From Streptomyces sp. NRRL S-350 (GTDB taxonomy: Bacteria; Actinomycetota; Actinomycetes; Streptomycetales; Streptomycetaceae): 6,613 nucleotides of DNA. Location of the stretch: the NCBI RefSeq assembly GCF_000719705.1, contig NZ_JOHO01000122.1, positions 1-6,613 of the forward strand, written 5' to 3'. Below the pieces are notes generated by a model. It did no database searches, had not been told where the DNA came from, and worked only from the letters and a program-made list of their open reading frames with translations. The position numbers and the translations under genes are program-made. How positions within the stretch are numbered: position 1 is the first letter of the stretch; each line of letters begins with the position of its first letter. Below are positions 1 to 5,635 of the stretch, one piece after another.

Positions 1-42
1 ACTGCAGGGGGGACCCTGTGGGAGAGTAGGACGCCGCCGAAC
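1..42 (+). rRNA. rrf: 5S ribosomal RNA, 3' end (partial)
   Basis: The first ~42 bases read as the 3' third of an actinomycete 5S rRNA: ACTGCAGGGGGGACCCTGTG forms the helix IV/loop region, followed by GGAGAGTAGGACGCCGCCGA and the terminal AACA. This matches the Streptomyces 5S sequence as I remember it. The 5' two thirds lie outside the window. 5S is the last gene of the 16S-23S-5S operon in these bacteria, so an rRNA operon reads into the window from the left on the plus strand. The exact mature 3' end (about 41-44) is estimated. The strong hairpin that begins ten bases later supports this being the operon end. Confidence 0.93.
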
Positions 43-51
43 AATTCTTCA

Positions 52-88
52 GAAGAACCCCCATCCGGGATCCGGATGGGGGTTCTTC
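52..88 (+). terminator. rRNA operon terminator hairpin
   Basis: Bases 52-68 pair perfectly with 72-88 (17 bp: GAAGAACCCCCATCCGG against CCGGATGGGGGTTCTTC) around a 3-base loop (GAT). There is no U-tract after the stem, as is usual for actinomycete terminators. It lies about 10 bases after the 5S end, so it is the expected terminator of the rRNA operon. Being symmetric, it could also stop minus-strand transcripts coming from the VOC gene, which has no clear terminator of its own. A second TTCTTC copy at 45-50 can also pair with GAAGAA at 52-57. Confidence 0.93.
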
Positions 89-128
89 GCATTTCCGGAG
101 TCTTCCGGCCTCGGCTTTTGACGGCGAA

Positions 129-154
129 TTCGAAGCCGATGTTCGAAGCCGATG
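129..154. repeat. Perfect 13-bp tandem duplication
   Basis: The 13-mer TTCGAAGCCGATG occurs twice back to back (129-141 and 142-154) with no mismatch. Each unit contains the palindrome TTCGAA. It lies between the rRNA terminator and the point where acetyltransferase similarity is lost on the minus strand. This suggests a small duplication or slippage event at a rearrangement junction. Two copies only; no function can be read from the sequence. Confidence 0.8.
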
Positions 155-166
155 CGGGCAGTCCGC

Positions 167-238
167 TGGCAGTGCCACGAGCGCGGGCAGGTCGGACTCG
201 GTGGCCGGGCGGATCGTCAGACCGGTCGTCTCGCTCAT
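167..238 (-). pseudogene. N-terminal remnant of a GNAT acetyltransferase
   Basis: Reading the minus strand from the ATG at 238-236 gives MSETTGLTIRPATESDLPAL followed by VALP. This looks like the first beta strand and helix of a GNAT N-acetyltransferase; the pattern (L/V)xIRPATxxDLPALVAL is typical of the family. After about residue 23 the reading frame stays open to the window edge but loses recognisable similarity, running antisense through the 13-bp duplication, the rRNA terminator and the 5S gene. The acetyl-CoA binding motif (R/Q-x-x-G-x-G/A) is not seen in any frame. No good Shine-Dalgarno sequence precedes the ATG. I infer a gene truncated or eroded beside the rRNA operon. A chance resemblance over 23 residues is the alternative. 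Confidence 0.5.
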
Positions 239-349
239 GATCGGAGCACGGGAGGGGGCTCGGGGCCGCCTCCGCGCTGGTCTACGCCCGTAGCGCCCTT
301 CACGCCTCTTCTGGGGTGGTTCCGGGGGCAGCCCGCGGGTGATCCGGTG

Positions 350-1141
350 TCACTGTCCGGGTTTCGAGCTGGTGATGACGGCGAAGACGGCGCCGTGCGG
401 GTCGATCAGCTGGGCGAGGCGGCCGACGCCGTGCACGTCCATGGCCGAGATCCGCACGGTGGCGCCGAGCGTGGCCGCGATGGCGAGGGCGGCGTCCACG
501 TTGGGGACCTCGAAGTACGGGAGCCAGTGCGAGGTGGTGCCGGCGGCGGTCTGCTCGGGACCGAGTTGCATGATGCCGCCGTGGGCGTCGTCGGTGCCGC
601 CGCCGGCCGGGGTGAGGACGGTGTAGGTCGAGCCTTCCAGCGGGACGTCCTGTTCCTGCCAGCCGAAGACGGTGCGGTAGAAGGACTTGGCGCGGTCGGC
701 GTCGACGCTGTAGCACTCGGCCCAGCAGAGGCTGCCCTGCTCGTCGACGAGGTCCAGGCCGCGGGTGTCGTGGGGCTGCCAGACGGCGAAGTGGGCGCCG
801 GTGGGGTCGGTGTACCCGGCCATCCGGCCCGAGGTGAATACGTCGAAGGGGGTGAACCTGACCTGGCCGCCTGCCTGTTCGACCAGTTCGGTGGTGCGGT
901 CCGCGTCGAGGGTCGCGAAGTACAGCGTCCACCCGGGCCGGGCGCCGTCCTCGGCGAGGGGGCCGAGGGCGGCGACCGTCCGGCCGTCGAGCCGGAAGAA
1001 GCCGTAGCCGCCGGCCTCGGGGCCGGCCGAGTCGAAGGTCCAGCCGAACAGCGTGGTGTAGAAGTCCGCGGCGGCCCGGGTGTCGGGGCTGCTGAGGTCG
1101 AGCCAGTTCGGGGAGCCTGGGCGGAACGCGGTGTTGAGCAT
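350..1141 (-). CDS. Two-domain VOC (glyoxalase/bleomycin-resistance fold) protein
   Basis: A 263-residue protein made of two tandem vicinal-oxygen-chelate modules. Each half has the same landmarks: FYTTLFGW (27-34) with GRMAGYTDPTGAHFAVW (105-121), then FYRTVFGW (154-161) with GRLAQLIDPHGAVFAV (240-255). Length and architecture resemble Mycobacterium tuberculosis Cfp30B/Rv0577, and many actinomycete homologues are loosely named hydroxylase or glyoxalase. The classical paired His/Glu metal ligands are not obvious: the first-strand position in half one is NWLDL, while half two has CWAEC (E142). Metal dependence and substrate therefore cannot be assigned. The ATG at 1141 is supported by GAGGAG (1152-1157) ten bases upstream. 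It is probably cytosolic, as no signal peptide or membrane segment is visible. It is divergent from recD2, and downstream lie only a GNAT remnant and the rRNA terminator. Confidence 0.92.
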   Translation of the reverse strand: MLNTAFRPGSPNWLDLSSPDTRAAADFYTTLFGWTFDSAGPEAGGYGFFRLDGRTVAALGPLAEDGARPGWTLYFATLDADRTTELVEQAGGQVRFTPFDVFTSGRMAGYTDPTGAHFAVWQPHDTRGLDLVDEQGSLCWAECYSVDADRAKSFYRTVFGWQEQDVPLEGSTYTVLTPAGGGTDDAHGGIMQLGPEQTAAGTTSHWLPYFEVPNVDAALAIAATLGATVRISAMDVHGVGRLAQLIDPHGAVFAVITSSKPGQ

Positions 1142-1300
1142 GACGGCACTGCTCCTCGGACGGGGCCCGGGCGGGCGTGGTCGGCGGTCCCCCTCGCTTC
1201 TCCCAGCCTGGCACCTCGGCGTGGGCGCTGCACGGCAGGGTTCCGGCGGGCGTCCGCGCCCGGGGGCCGACCCCGGGGTTCCGGACTTGTCGGGGCCGGG

Positions 1301-1336
1301 CGGTACGGTGCGTAGCGGAATGGTCCACCCGTACCG
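1301..1336. promoter_or_regulatory. Inverted repeat just upstream of the recD2 ribosome-binding site
   Basis: CGGTACGG (1301-1308) is the exact reverse complement of CCGTACCG (1329-1336). The stem can be lengthened by two pairs (TG 1309-1310 with CA 1326-1327) across a one-base bulge. It ends four bases before the AAGGGGG Shine-Dalgarno of recD2 (1341-1347), inside the 210-bp space shared with the divergent VOC gene. It could be a protein-binding dyad or, in the mRNA, a hairpin beside the ribosome-binding site. I found no convincing -35/-10 pair for either gene here. Function is inferred from position only. Confidence 0.4.
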
Positions 1337-1351
1337 GTCGAAGGGGGCCCG

Positions 1352-3586
1352 GTGAGCATGCAGGCGCAGTCGGGGCAGCAGCAGCCGCGCCAGCTCGCGC
1401 AGGTCGAGGGTGTCCTGGAGCGGATCACCTACGCCAACGAGGAGACCGGTTACACGGTGGCCCGGGTGGACACCGGCCGGGGCGCGAACGACCTGCTGAC
1501 CGTGGTGGGTGCGCTCTTGGGCGCGCAGGTGGGGGAGTCGCTGCGGCTGCACGGGCGGTGGGGTTCGCACCCGCAGTACGGGCGGCAGTTCACGGTGGAG
1601 AACTACACGACGGTGCTGCCGGCCACGGTGCAGGGCATCCGGCGGTACCTGGGTTCGGGGCTGATCAAGGGGATCGGGCCGCGGTTCGCCGAGCGGATCG
1701 TGGAGCGCTTCGGGGTGGACACCCTGGAGGTGATCGAGAACGAGCCGGCTCGGCTGATCGAGGTGCCGGGGCTGGGGCCGAAGCGGACGAAGAAGATCGC
1801 TGTGGCCTGGGAGGAGCAGAAGGCCATCAAGGAGGTGATGGTCTTCCTGCAGGGGGTGGGGGTGTCCACCTCGCTGGCTGTGCGAATCTACAAGCAGTAC
1901 GGCGACGGCTCGATCGGGGTGGTGAAGAACGAGCCGTACCGGCTGGCCTCGGATGTCTGGGGCATCGGTTTCCTGACGGCGGACCGGATCGCGCAGGCGG
2001 TGGGGATCCCGCACGACAGTCCGGAGCGGGTGAAGGCCGGGCTGCAGTACGCGCTGTCGCAGAGCAGCGACCAGGGGCACTGCTTCCTGCCGGAGGAGCG
2101 GCTGATCGCGGACGGCGTGAAACTGCTGCAGGTCGACGTCGGGCTGGTGATCGACTGCCTGGCGGAGCTGGTGGCGGCCGAGGGCGTGGTGCGCGAGGCG
2201 GTGCCGGGGGAGGACGGCGGGACGGTCACCGCGGTGTACCTGGTGCCGTTCCACCGGGCGGAGATCTCGCTGGCCAACCAGTTGCTGCGGCTGCTGCGGT
2301 CGGAGACGGACCGGATGCCGTGGTTCGGGTCCGTGGACTGGCCGGTGGCGCTGGACTGGCTGGCGAAGCGGACCGGGGCCGAACTGGCCCCGGAGCAGCA
2401 GCAGTCGGTGCGGCTGGCGTTGACCGAGAAGGTCGCGGTGCTGACGGGTGGTCCGGGTTGCGGCAAGTCGTTCACGGTGCGGTCGATCGTGACGCTGGCG
2501 CTGGCGAAGCGGGCCAAGGTGGTGCTGGCGGCGCCGACCGGCCGGGCGGCGAAGCGGCTCGCGGAGCTGACCGGGGTGGAGGCCTCGACGGTGCACCGGC
2601 TGCTGGAGCTGAAGCCGGGCGGGGACGCCGCGTACGACCGGGACCGGCCGTTGGACGCGGACCTGGTGGTGGTCGACGAGGCCTCGATGCTGGACCTGAT
2701 CCTGGCGAACAAGCTGGTCAAGGCGGTGCCGCCGGGGGCGCACCTGCTGTTCGTGGGGGACGTGGACCAGCTGCCCTCGGTGGGTGCGGGGGAGGTGCTG
2801 CGGGATCTGCTGGCGGAGGGCGGGCCGATCCCGTCGGTGCGGCTGACCAGGATCTTCCGGCAGGCGCAGCAGTCGGGCGTGGTGACCAACGCGCACCGGA
2901 TCAACGAGGGCAGGCCGCCACTGACGGACGGTCTGGCGGACTTCTTCCTGTTCGCGGAGGACGACGCGGAGCGGGCGGCCGGGTTGACGGTGGACGTGGT
3001 GGCGCGCCGGATCCCGCAGAAGTTCGGCTTCGATCCGCGCCGGGACGTCCAGGTGCTGGCGCCGATGCACCGCGGTCCCGCGGGCGCGGGGAACCTGAAC
3101 ACGCTGTTGCAGGGGGCGGTGACGCCGGCCCGGGAGGGGCTGGCCGAACGCCGGTTCGGCGGCCGTACGTTCAGGGTCGGGGACAAGGTCACCCAGATCC
3201 GCAACAACTACGACAAGGGGCGGAACGGCGTCTTCAACGGCACAGTGGGAGTGGTGACCGCCCTCAGCGTGGACGACCAGCGGTTGACGGTGCTCACCGA
3301 CGAGGACGAGGAGGTGGTGTACGACTTCGACGAACTCGACGAGCTGGCCCACGCGTACGCGGTGACGATCCACCGCTCGCAGGGAAGTGAGTACCCGGTG
3401 GTGGTGATTCCGGTCACCATGTCCGCTTGGACGATGCTCCAGCGGAACCTGCTCTACACCGCTGTGACCAGGGCACGGAAACTCGTCGTGCTGGTGGGGT
3501 CACGGAAGGCGATCGCCCAGGCCGTACGGGCCGTCAGCGCTGGTCGGAGGCATACCGCGCTCGATCATCGGCTGACTACTGGATGA
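1352..3586 (+). CDS. recD2: ATP-dependent RecD-like DNA helicase (RecD2)
   Basis: A 744-residue superfamily 1B helicase of the RecD2 type: a 5'-3' DNA helicase acting in recombination and repair in bacteria, independent of RecBC. Order: N-terminal OB-like region (about 15-90); helix-hairpin-helix repeats at 105-121 (IKGIGPRFAERIVERFG), 136-156 and 198-218; a linker; then the motor with Walker A GGPGCGKS (366-373, K372), Walker B VVVDEAS (D442, E443), motif III GDVDQLP (469-475), motif V TIHRSQGSE (672-680) and motif VI YTAVTRAR (702-709). The helicase motifs I checked are intact and the length is normal for the family. Two starts are possible: GTG at 1352 with AAGGGGG (1341-1347) four bases upstream, or ATG at 1358 with ten-base spacing; they differ by two residues. 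Third codon positions are strikingly G-rich compared with citA. It has no clear terminator before the citA promoter, so read-through is possible. Confidence 0.96.
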   Translation: MSMQAQSGQQQPRQLAQVEGVLERITYANEETGYTVARVDTGRGANDLLTVVGALLGAQVGESLRLHGRWGSHPQYGRQFTVENYTTVLPATVQGIRRYLGSGLIKGIGPRFAERIVERFGVDTLEVIENEPARLIEVPGLGPKRTKKIAVAWEEQKAIKEVMVFLQGVGVSTSLAVRIYKQYGDGSIGVVKNEPYRLASDVWGIGFLTADRIAQAVGIPHDSPERVKAGLQYALSQSSDQGHCFLPEERLIADGVKLLQVDVGLVIDCLAELVAAEGVVREAVPGEDGGTVTAVYLVPFHRAEISLANQLLRLLRSETDRMPWFGSVDWPVALDWLAKRTGAELAPEQQQSVRLALTEKVAVLTGGPGCGKSFTVRSIVTLALAKRAKVVLAAPTGRAAKRLAELTGVEASTVHRLLELKPGGDAAYDRDRPLDADLVVVDEASMLDLILANKLVKAVPPGAHLLFVGDVDQLPSVGAGEVLRDLLAEGGPIPSVRLTRIFRQAQQSGVVTNAHRINEGRPPLTDGLADFFLFAEDDAERAAGLTVDVVARRIPQKFGFDPRRDVQVLAPMHRGPAGAGNLNTLLQGAVTPAREGLAERRFGGRTFRVGDKVTQIRNNYDKGRNGVFNGTVGVVTALSVDDQRLTVLTDEDEEVVYDFDELDELAHAYAVTIHRSQGSEYPVVVIPVTMSAWTMLQRNLLYTAVTRARKLVVLVGSRKAIAQAVRAVSAGRRHTALDHRLTTG

Positions 3587-3615
3587 TTATCCAACAGGAT
3601 GGTTGCCTCTAATGT

Positions 3616-3633
3616 TCTCTTGACGTGAAGAGA
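3616..3633. promoter_or_regulatory. 18-bp palindrome upstream of citA, candidate MarR/TamR-type operator
   Basis: TCTCTTGACGTGAAGAGA is a near-perfect dyad: the outer six bases of each arm and the central ACGT are fully symmetric, and only the G/G pair at 3622/3627 breaks it. The half-site CTCTTGA resembles operators of MarR-family regulators such as Streptomyces TamR. As I recall, TamR is a citrate/aconitate-responsive factor controlling aconitase and other TCA genes. The site lies in a locally AT-richer patch and covers the -35 region of the best citA promoter candidate, which suits transcriptional control. Which protein binds it is inference. Confidence 0.55.
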
Positions 3634-3653
3634 TTTACGGCAGAGCCTAGGGT
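3625..3653 (+). promoter_or_regulatory. Candidate vegetative promoter of citA
   Basis: A TAGGGT hexamer (3648-3653) fits the TANNNT -10 pattern of the principal streptomycete sigma factor. Seventeen bases upstream is GTGAAG (3625-3630), which keeps only the TGA core of a -35. The better -35 look-alike TTGACG (3620-3625) is 22 bases from the -10, which is too far. A start near 3660 would give a leader of about 150 bases before the citA GTG. The call is positional and approximate. Confidence 0.4.
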
Positions 3654-3701
3654 GGTGCCGATCTTGTCCGGTTCGTACCGGCTGCGGCGGCAGGTTTTGT
3701 A

Positions 3702-3726
3702 GGGGCGGGCCCTTTCGGGCCACCCC
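3702..3726 (+). other. Stable hairpin in the citA 5' leader
   Basis: GGCCC (3708-3712) pairs with GGGCC (3717-3721) around a TTTC tetraloop. The stem continues with GGGG (3702-3705) against CCCC (3723-3726) across a small internal loop (C3706, G3707 / A3722), giving nine G-C pairs. It lies about 85 bases before the citA start and is not followed by a U-tract, so it is not an obvious attenuator. It may stabilise the mRNA or be part of a larger leader structure. I do not recognise a known riboswitch. Confidence 0.5.
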
Positions 3727-3811
3727 GGGTGCGCGGCTGTCCTCCGGATGGGGGATGGTGGAGGCAGTCAGGGCACCTTGGAAGAGGATTCATTTCGTCG
3801 GTGAGGAAGAC

Positions 3812-5101
3812 GTGAGCGACAACTCGGTAGTACTGAGGTACCAGGACGGCGAGTACGAGTACCCCGTCGTCGAGAGCACTGCGGGCAACGCCGGCTTCGA
3901 CATCTCGAAGCTGCTCCCGCAGACCGGCCTGGTCACCCTGGACAACGGCTTCGGTAACACCGCCGCGTACAAGTCCGCGATCACCTTCGTGGACGGCGAC
4001 AACGGCATCCTGCGGTACCGCGGCTACCCGATCGAGCAGCTCGCCTCCCAGGGCGGGTTCATCGAGACCGCGTACCTCCTGATCAACGGTGAGCTGCCCG
4101 ACGCGGAGCAGCTGGCCGAGTTCAGCCGCGAGATCACCCAGCACACCCTGCTGCACGAGGACGTCAAGCGCTTCTTCCAGGGCTTCCCGCGGGACGCCCA
4201 CCCGATGGCCATGCTGTCCTCGGTGGTCGGCGCGCTGTCCACCTTCTACCCGGAGAGCCACAACCCGTTCGACGCGGCCCAGCGCCACCTGTCGACGGTC
4301 CGCCTGCTCGCCAAGCTGCCGACGATCGCCGCGTACGCGTACAAGAAGGCGATGGGCCAGCCCTTCGTCTACCCGCGCAACGACCTGAGCTACGTCGAGA
4401 ACCTCCTGCGGATGACCTTCGCCGTCCCCGCCGAGGACTACGAGCTCAACCCGGTCATCGTCAACGCCCTGGACAAGCTGCTCATCCTGCACGCGGACCA
4501 CGAGCAGAACTGCTCGACCTCCACCGTGCGCCTGGTCGGCTCCAGTCACGCCAACCTCTTCGCCTCGATCTCGGCCGGCATCTCGGCCCTGTGGGGCCCG
4601 CTGCACGGCGGCGCCAACCAGGCCGTGCTGGAGATGCTGGAGGGCATCCAGAAGGACGGCGGTGACGTCGACTCGTTCATCACGAAGGTGAAGAACAAGG
4701 AGGCCGGCGTCAAGCTGATGGGCTTCGGCCACCGGGTCTACAAGGCGTTCGACCCGCGCGCCGCCCAGGTCAAGGTGCTCGCGCACGAGGTGCTCAGCCA
4801 GCTCGGCAAGAGCGACGAGCTGCTGGAGATCGCGCTCAAGCTGGAGGAGCACGCCCTCAAGGACGACTTCTTCATCTCGCGCAAGCTGTACCCGAACGTG
4901 GACTTCTACACCGGCCTGATCTACCGCGCCATGGGCTTCCCGACCAGCATGTTCACCGTGCTGTTCGCCCTCGGCCGGCTGCCGGGCTGGATCGCCCACT
5001 GGCACGAGATGATCAACGACCCGACCAGCCGGATCGGCCGCCCGCGCCAGATCTACACGGGCACCGCGATCCGCGACTACGTGCCGCTCGACGCGCGCTG
5101 A
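3812..5101 (+). CDS. citA: Citrate synthase (type I, TCA cycle)
   Basis: Condenses acetyl-CoA with oxaloacetate to citrate and CoA in the cytosol, the entry step of the TCA cycle. The 429-residue protein is complete and close in length to the hexameric E. coli GltA (427). Catalytic residues are present: H265 in GPLHGGANQ (263-270 region), H307 in GFGHRVYK and D364 in YPNVDFYTG. The oxaloacetate-binding segment HADHEQNCSTSTVR (227-240, H230) and the C-terminal SRIGRPRQIYTG (406-417) are also present. I chose the GTG at 3812 because MSDNSVVLRY is the conserved N-terminus of actinomycete CitA and GAGGAA (3803-3808) lies just upstream. The frame is open further back to an ATG at 3755, but the added 19 residues look non-coding. 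Third positions are strongly C-rich, in keeping with high expression. It follows recD2 on the same strand after 225 bp with its own promoter candidate, palindrome and leader hairpin, and ends at a strong terminator. Confidence 0.97.
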   Translation: MSDNSVVLRYQDGEYEYPVVESTAGNAGFDISKLLPQTGLVTLDNGFGNTAAYKSAITFVDGDNGILRYRGYPIEQLASQGGFIETAYLLINGELPDAEQLAEFSREITQHTLLHEDVKRFFQGFPRDAHPMAMLSSVVGALSTFYPESHNPFDAAQRHLSTVRLLAKLPTIAAYAYKKAMGQPFVYPRNDLSYVENLLRMTFAVPAEDYELNPVIVNALDKLLILHADHEQNCSTSTVRLVGSSHANLFASISAGISALWGPLHGGANQAVLEMLEGIQKDGGDVDSFITKVKNKEAGVKLMGFGHRVYKAFDPRAAQVKVLAHEVLSQLGKSDELLEIALKLEEHALKDDFFISRKLYPNVDFYTGLIYRAMGFPTSMFTVLFALGRLPGWIAHWHEMINDPTSRIGRPRQIYTGTAIRDYVPLDAR

Positions 5102-5116
5102 CCGAGCGGAAGTCGA

Positions 5117-5149
5117 GAGGGGCCCGGCCGCCGAGCGGCCGGGCCCCTT
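5117..5149 (+). terminator. citA transcription terminator
   Basis: Bases 5119-5130 (GGGGCCCGGCCG) pair perfectly with 5136-5147 (CGGCCGGGCCCC) around a five-base loop. An A-T pair and a G-T wobble extend the stem outward. It begins 15 bases after the citA stop and has only CTTC rather than a U-run afterwards, as in many actinomycete terminators. Confidence 0.9.
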
Positions 5150-5202
5150 CGCGTCCCCGGTCGGTCCCCGGAAGGGGCCCGTAGGCGGACGGAACCGCAC
5201 GA

Positions 5203-5331
5203 CGCACGACTCCGGGGTCGGCCGCAGCCTGGGGACGGCCGCTCAAAGCGTCCCAGGCCCGCCGGAACCCCGGCGTCGTGCGCGAAGGCCGTCGAAGGAG
5301 ACGGCCGTTCCCGGGGCCCGCCGGAGCCCCG
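5203..5331. repeat. Cluster of inverted and direct repeats after citA
   Basis: CGCACGACTCCGGGGT (5203-5218) is the reverse complement of ACCCCGGCGTCGTGCG (5267-5282) with one mismatch (T5211/C5274). Inside it, CCTGGGGACG (5228-5237) pairs with CGTCCCAGG (5249-5257) with one bulge. Next comes a 7-bp perfect hairpin GGCCGTC/GACGGCC (5287-5293/5300-5306) with loop GAAGGA, and GGGGC/GCCCC (5313-5317/5326-5330). The block is also partly duplicated: GACGGCCGCTC (5234-5244) against GACGGCCGTTC (5300-5310), and GGCCCGCCGGAACCCCG (5256-5272) against GGCCCGCCGGAGCCCCG (5315-5331), each with one mismatch. It could be folded RNA, a protein-binding site or an eroded repeat element. Confidence 0.6.
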
Positions 5332-5522
5332 TCGGCGGCAGCCGGTGGAAGCGCGGGAGACGCGTTGCCGTTCATCGCGTCCCCGCCCGCCGAAACTGCC
5401 GCACTACCAACCTAAGACGTATCAGGCTGCGAGAAGTTACGCCCGGGGGGTGTGAGCTGCCTCTCGCCACGCTCCGTGTGCGCCTCGTATCCCGCTCTTA
5501 TCACACCTTCTCCCGCGCGGGA

Positions 5523-5544
5523 CGTCACCCTCCCCGCAGTGACG
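5523..5544. promoter_or_regulatory. Short dyad upstream of the SDR gene
   Basis: CGTCAC (5523-5528) and GTGACG (5539-5544) are exact reverse complements separated by ten bases, about 92 bases before the SDR start. The spacing places the half-sites roughly one and a half helical turns apart. The right half GTGACG also resembles a -35 element, but the nearest -10-like sequence (TAGGAA, 5559-5564) is only 14 bases away. Six-base arms can occur by chance in this composition. Confidence 0.25.
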
Positions 5545-5635
5545 GCAACCGAGCGTGATAGGAATCGTGGCATTCCGGTACGGACCGTCGCGCACCCTCG
5601 CAGCGCGCCGGCGGAACTGGGGAGGGAGTGCGCAG

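Larger units (their letters stand above)
5150..5635. other. Gene-free interval between citA terminator and the SDR gene
   Basis: I see no credible protein-coding gene here. A minus-strand open frame from 5375 runs back through the terminator into citA and has a low-complexity A/P/R/G composition. The left part holds a cluster of inverted and direct repeats (5203-5331). The middle (about 5400-5440 and 5485-5507) is less GC-rich and may hold promoter elements for the SDR, though no clear -35/-10 pair could be picked. The right part holds a short dyad (5523-5544) and the SDR ribosome-binding site. Confidence 0.6.

Noticed and set aside
350..3373. A 1007-codon minus-strand open frame running through recD2 and the VOC gene
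   Set aside because: Only the last 263 codons (from the ATG at 1141) resemble a protein; the rest is a low-complexity mirror of recD2, whose helicase motifs are intact on the plus strand.
1177..3390. Plus-strand open frame of 737 codons offset from recD2
   Set aside because: Composition is almost entirely G, A, R and P with no domain motifs, as expected for a shadow frame in high-GC DNA.
3620..3653. TTGACG plus TAGGGT as a classical citA promoter
   Set aside because: The 22-base spacing is outside the range for the principal sigma factor; a weaker -35 at 17 bases is preferred.
3755..3811. Upstream ATG extending citA by 19 residues
   Set aside because: The conserved CitA N-terminus begins at the GTG at 3812, which has its own Shine-Dalgarno; the extension would include leader sequence.
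3647..5200. Minus-strand open frame of 517 codons antisense to citA
   Set aside because: Its composition mirrors the citA codons and it spans the citA terminator and leader; no motif supports it.
5013..5375. Minus-strand 120-codon open frame after citA
   Set aside because: It passes through the citA terminator and the citA 3' end and lacks a ribosome-binding site or recognisable fold.
5409..5414. Minus-strand TAGGTT as a -10 element for a small RNA from the repeat cluster
   Set aside because: No acceptable -35 hexamer lies 16-19 bases upstream, so the match is too weak to report as a promoter.
5449..5507. GGTGTGA/TCACACC inverted pair
   Set aside because: Seven-base arms 45 bases apart are not unusual in this composition and have no supporting context.
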